Shown piece after piece: positions 60,723 through 64,000 of a DNA stretch of 64,000 bases. The stretch is from NCBI GenBank assembly GCA_008828725.1, contig MEHQ01000463.1, forward strand, positions 1 through 64,000. The letters run 5' to 3'. How positions within the stretch are numbered: position 1 is the first letter of the stretch; every line of letters begins with the position of its first letter. The position numbers were made by a program, and so were the translations under genes. Under the pieces are notes generated by a model that did not search any database, was not told where the DNA came from, and saw nothing but the letters and a program-made list of their open reading frames with translations. This DNA comes from Saccharina japonica. Taxonomy: Eukaryota > Sar > Phaeophyceae > Laminariales > Laminariaceae.

Positions 60723-61139
60723 ACGGAAGAAGGATAGTAAATGCTTGACTTTTCCTGCAGTGGGGGTGGAAATGAGTGGGAGGATTTACTGCTTTGGGAT
60801 TTTGTCGGCCGGTCGTCACGAAACATGTTTAGGTATGAAGTGTGTCGACCATTGGATGAAGAAGGGGAGCATAGATATATAGCAGATACAATATTTGGGT
60901 AAAGGGTGGTAGTGCGTATTCTATTGAGTACACGGAGGGGAGGAGAATTGGTTGGATGAGATTGGTGGTATTCGACGAATTGGGTCAGCTTTTTCATTCT
61001 GAATGAACAATGCCCTGCACATTGTCGGAGGGCAAGTCATATAATAATACTCGTATAACTGTTGTTGTTTTTTTAATTTTTTAATATCATACCAGGTATA
61101 CGAGATTAAAAAATGTAGTGTGGTGTTTTTTTAGTGTAT
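60723..61139. other. Retrotransposon 3' flank, no gene
   Basis: Low-complexity A/T-rich sequence after the retrotransposon stop, with no recognised element or coding signal. It may include the element's 3' untranslated region. Confidence 0.4.
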
Positions 61140-61696
61140 ATTAAAGTATTAGGTATTATCCAAAAATGGGCATACCTACGCACTTTGAGCCATTTATAGG
61201 TACACTGCGTAATGTACACCGGAAACGGCTTCCTGGCCCGCCTGATATTGGGCCTGCGCTCCATTGTACCTACAAACGGCTCAAAGTGCGTACCGGTACG
61301 TAGGTACACCTATTATCGGCTACTCATTTTACGTATCACCTATTTTTGGCTTCAAGTGTACCTATAAAGGGCTCGAACGATCACTTTTTGGCAACTGCAA
61401 TATAGACAGACGGCCACACCAGATGCCGGGATTGTCGACCAGCCGACCGTGCCTGTCTTCCTCATATATATTCACCCACGTTTGCTATGGAATGTTGTTC
61501 CGGACCGCGCCAACGCCAACGGCTGTGTATCTCAGACCCCCTTAACCGTATGGTATTACTCTGTACGCGTATATAATATTAATACCAAAGTTGCTCCTAC
61601 TAAATACTGCACTACAGCAGTATGTGTATTGTACTTTCAGCATAATGGCATGGAAACACTCGTCATTGCTGTTTCTCCGCATCGCGATCACACCCA

Positions 61697-61784
61697 TTAA
61701 CCCCTTAATAACTGGTCCAACGAATTTGGGGACAAACTACTTGGAACTAGGGTGGGACATTTTTTTCAGTTCTGAATGAGTTAA
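61697..61784. mobile_element. TTAA-flanked MITE, copy 4
   Basis: TTAACCCCTTAATAACTGGT to TTTCAGTTCTGAATGAGTTA plus A. TTAA at both ends, 88 bp. Confidence 0.65.
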
Positions 61785-62001
61785 AGGCATGGGGCCCAAA
61801 CGACTAATATCACATCTGGTTGACAGGTACGGTCGGCTGGTTGACAGCCCCGACATCTGGTGTGGTCGTCTGTCTATATTTTAGTTGCTAAAAAGTGATC
61901 GTTCGAGCCATTTATAGGCACACTTGAAGCCAAAAGTGATACGTATAATGAGTAGCCGAGAATAGGTGTACCTACGCACTTTGAGCCATTTGGAGGTACA
62001 A

Positions 62002-62325
62002 TACCGGTCGCCCCGGTAGAGTATTAGTGGTCAGCTTCAAAGACTACTATCATTATTGGTAACCGAGTTCAAATCCCACCGTGGTGAGAGGTTTTGACTC
62101 TATTTCAAAATAAACAAAAAGGAACCAATTGCCGCTGAGAGGCGTGGGTAGGCGGAATCCGACGCAAGTCGACGAGGGAAGAAAGTGCTGAAACGTTCTC
62201 GCGATAAAAGGCAAGGCAATAACCGTAGTGGGGGAGGAGGGAGAAGAGCCTACTTTGTAACCCCGGATCTGAGTTACGACTAGGAAGGAGAGATAAAGGA
62301 AGGGCGAACATAATTAAAAAAAAAA
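62002..62325 (+). mobile_element. tRNA-headed SINE, full length with A tail
   Basis: Head CCGGTCGCCCCGGTAGAG, B box GAGTTCAAATCCCACCGTGG, body AGGCGTGGGTAGGCGGAATC, GACGCAAGTCGACGAGGGAA, CCCGGATCTGAGTTACGACT, then an 11-base A run ending at 62325. The uninterrupted target is preserved in the other arm of the surrounding inverted repeat, which fixes both ends to within a few bases. Confidence 0.85.
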
Positions 62326-62440
62326 TGGAGCGCAGGCCCAATATCAGGCCGGCCAGGAAGCCGTTTCCGGTGTACATTACGCAGTGTACCTATAAATGGC
62401 TCAAAGAGTGTAGGTATACCTATTTTTGGCCAATGCCCAA

Positions 62441-63428
62441 AACAATTGTATTTACCCTGGTACCTGGTATATACGTATTTACGTAGGTGCATGTTTACAT
62501 TATACGCCTTTTCATTATAGATTTCTGCGGATCATACCTGCTGTCTGCTATTATTGTTATGAATAGAGGTATGAAAATGATACGGTACCTCTTCTGCTGT
62601 ACCGCCAGGATCCCATTATGTGAATTTCTCTATTATTAACAATAGGATGAAGATCGGCACAGACACTTGTAGTCAGTAGGGTGTGTGCTGGATGTCGACG
62701 GGTAGAAAGGACGGTTTGATGTGACACACACACCGCCAGGATCCCCATGATGAAGGGCGGGCGCAACCCTCATGAGGGACGCAGTCTCTCATTCATTCTG
62801 GTGCAATAATATGGAGGTCTGCAGGTCTCTGTGCCAAATGTAGACGTCTCTTCCATTTGTGGTCGGAGATTGATTGATGCGATACTAATTTTTTTACTGC
62901 TCTACGTATCAATGTATGATACGACTCGTGTGGCTTTCACATCTACCACTGTCTACCAGGTATATACGTACGATGCGTATGTGTGTTTATCTGTATTCTG
63001 TCTGTACGTACGTATACATACCTGATACCAGGTACCTGGGATACGAGTACGAGCGGACGTACTTATTATTTCCATTTGCCATCTGACTTATCTGTTCAAA
63101 CTCGATTCTGGTGCGCACAATTGCCAACCTGGCGCAAAACACAACACAAAAGATCGAAGTATCGAATTTTCATTTTTTAGATGCGACCTTAAATCTACGC
63201 ATATATACGAACATTGACATCGCTCCTAAAAAAAGCCAATTTCCCGAGTGCGATCCGCGCCGAGGCGTGCCGTTTCTTCTTCAGTGCGAGAGATCTACAC
63301 AGCCCTTCCACTTCCCGCTTCCCACACCTTTCACACCACCAGCTTCTTACCCACGCACAGGGCCACAACCACACCCTTCGCTGTCCAATCTCCTCCGGTG
63401 TACGTACCAGAACCCCCCCCCCCCCAAT
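62441..63428. other. Intergenic and 5' flank of the secreted-protein gene
   Basis: No gene seen. A short duplicated CCGCCAGGATCC is at 62607 and 62742. A C/T-rich stretch 63290-63425 ending in eleven C and AAT lies directly before the start codon and is probably 5' untranslated sequence. Confidence 0.4.
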
Positions 63429-63711
63429 ATGAAGACTGCCTTCTTTGGGCTCGGACTCGCGGTCATTGCGGCCTCGGTCAATGGCATGGACTACGAGGTC
63501 GCGTCGTGCGCCGAGCTTGCCGACATCGACGACACCACCGTCACCTCCCTCACCATCACCAGCAGCCCCTTCGAGTGCGACTCCTACACGCGCTTCCCTG
63601 TGCGCAACGACATGGTCCTCAAGTCTGACGCGGCTGTGGTGTTTTCGAACTTTGCGCTGAAGGTGCTGGGTACCCTCATCGTGGAGCCCGACGTGACATT
63701 CCGGGGCGTCA
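63429..63711 (+). CDS. Secreted protein of unknown function, first exon (gene continues past the window)
   Basis: ATG 63429 opens MKTAFFGLGLAVIAASVNG, a classic cleavable signal peptide (positive n-region, 12-residue hydrophobic core, small residues before the site). The mature part MDYEVASCAELADIDDTTVT, then FECDSYTRFPV and LKVLGTLIVEPDVTF, is rich in Val/Thr/Leu with strand-like alternation, which may suit a beta-helix or other beta fold. The GC3 bias is very strong. Donor GTAAAC at 63712 splits a codon. No close family recognised. Confidence 0.7.
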
Positions 63712-63764
63712 GTAAACAGGCAAGAAAGGCGCCCATTTTACCTGTAAACGGTATACCGGGGGGA

Positions 63765-63870
63765 GGGTGTGTGTGTTGTCTTCACATTAAACCCGTTCTT
63801 TCTAATCATCCACATTAGTACACCCGGTGTCTGTCCTGATTCCTAATCCTAGAGAGATACAAATTCTGTG
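63765..63870 (-). repeat. Inverted copy of the 57435-57545 repeat
   Basis: The reverse complement reads ATTTGTATCTCTCTAGGATT, AGGAATCAGGACAGA and GGGTTTAATGTGAAGACAA. It sits in the presumed first intron of the secreted-protein gene. Confidence 0.75.
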
Positions 63871-64000
63871 GTGTACAGCAGTATTACTGTAGTATTTGGC
63901 ATTTAGAGTACAGCAGTATACAGGACACCTAATAAGAAACCCAGCTAAATATGAAAGCCAGGCTGAGATTTCGAGGAAAATAAGAAAATATGGAGTCATT

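Larger units (their letters stand above)
61140..62440. repeat. Inverted repeat interrupted by a SINE and a TTAA MITE
   Basis: 61140-61450 (CTACGCACTTTGAGCCATTT, GCCTGATATTGGGCCTGCGC, CACACCAGATGCCGGGATTG) is repeated in inverse order and orientation in 61830-62000 plus 62326-62440. The right arm is split by the SINE at 62002-62325. The spacer holds the TTAA MITE 61697-61784. Confidence 0.85.

Overview
The window is eukaryotic nuclear DNA, most likely from a brown alga or a related stramenopile. Genes are split into short GC3-rich exons with GT..AG introns of 0.3-5 kb, coding sequence carries Gly/Ala/Asp/Gln runs, and the DNA between exons is packed with microsatellites, minisatellites, long G/C homopolymers and several families of small transposable elements. 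The lineage is inferred from gene style only; no marker gene fixes it. Short N runs (34263-34281, 50790, 54117) show this is a draft assembly.

Left part (1-8005): the 3' portion of a plus-strand gene for a Methyltransf_16-type SAM-dependent protein methyltransferase (exons 785-875 or its duplicate 2858-2948, then 4418-5018 and 5435-5745). The first visible exon lies in a 1.2 kb unit present in three tandem, partly deleted copies. A repeat-rich intergenic spacer follows.

Centre (8006-46158): one plus-strand gene of about 38 kb with roughly 25 small exons, encoding a protein with four cyclic-nucleotide-binding domains (CNBD1-4) and no catalytic or membrane domain that I can see. Most exon phases chain correctly. 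CNBD2 alone has a canonical phosphate-binding cassette, of the RTA type seen in cGMP-dependent kinases. Between CNBD2 and CNBD3, three consecutive exons (59, 40 and 105 nt, together 68 codons) are duplicated: exon 11 three times, exons 12 and 13 twice, phases preserved. The introns hold most of the small elements described: tRNA-headed SINEs, a piggyBac-like TTAA MITE, a PIF/Harbinger-like 252 bp MITE, an oligo(G)-flanked repeat family and an inverted pair of palindrome-bounded repeats.

Right part (46159-64000): mostly mobile-element debris. It contains a direct-repeat pair that may be LTRs (49766-51094), a decayed LINE with a SINE directly upstream (52770-53895), a large inverted repeat (56640-57200), a non-LTR retrotransposon open reading frame with intact reverse-transcriptase residues, a zinc knuckle and a restriction-like endonuclease region broken by two frameshifts (57545-60722), and an inverted repeat into which a SINE has jumped (61140-62440). 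At the right edge a plus-strand gene for a secreted protein starts at 63429 and runs off the window.

No rRNA gene, functional tRNA gene or CRISPR array was recognised. The methyltransferase, CNBD and secreted-protein genes show no evident functional link.
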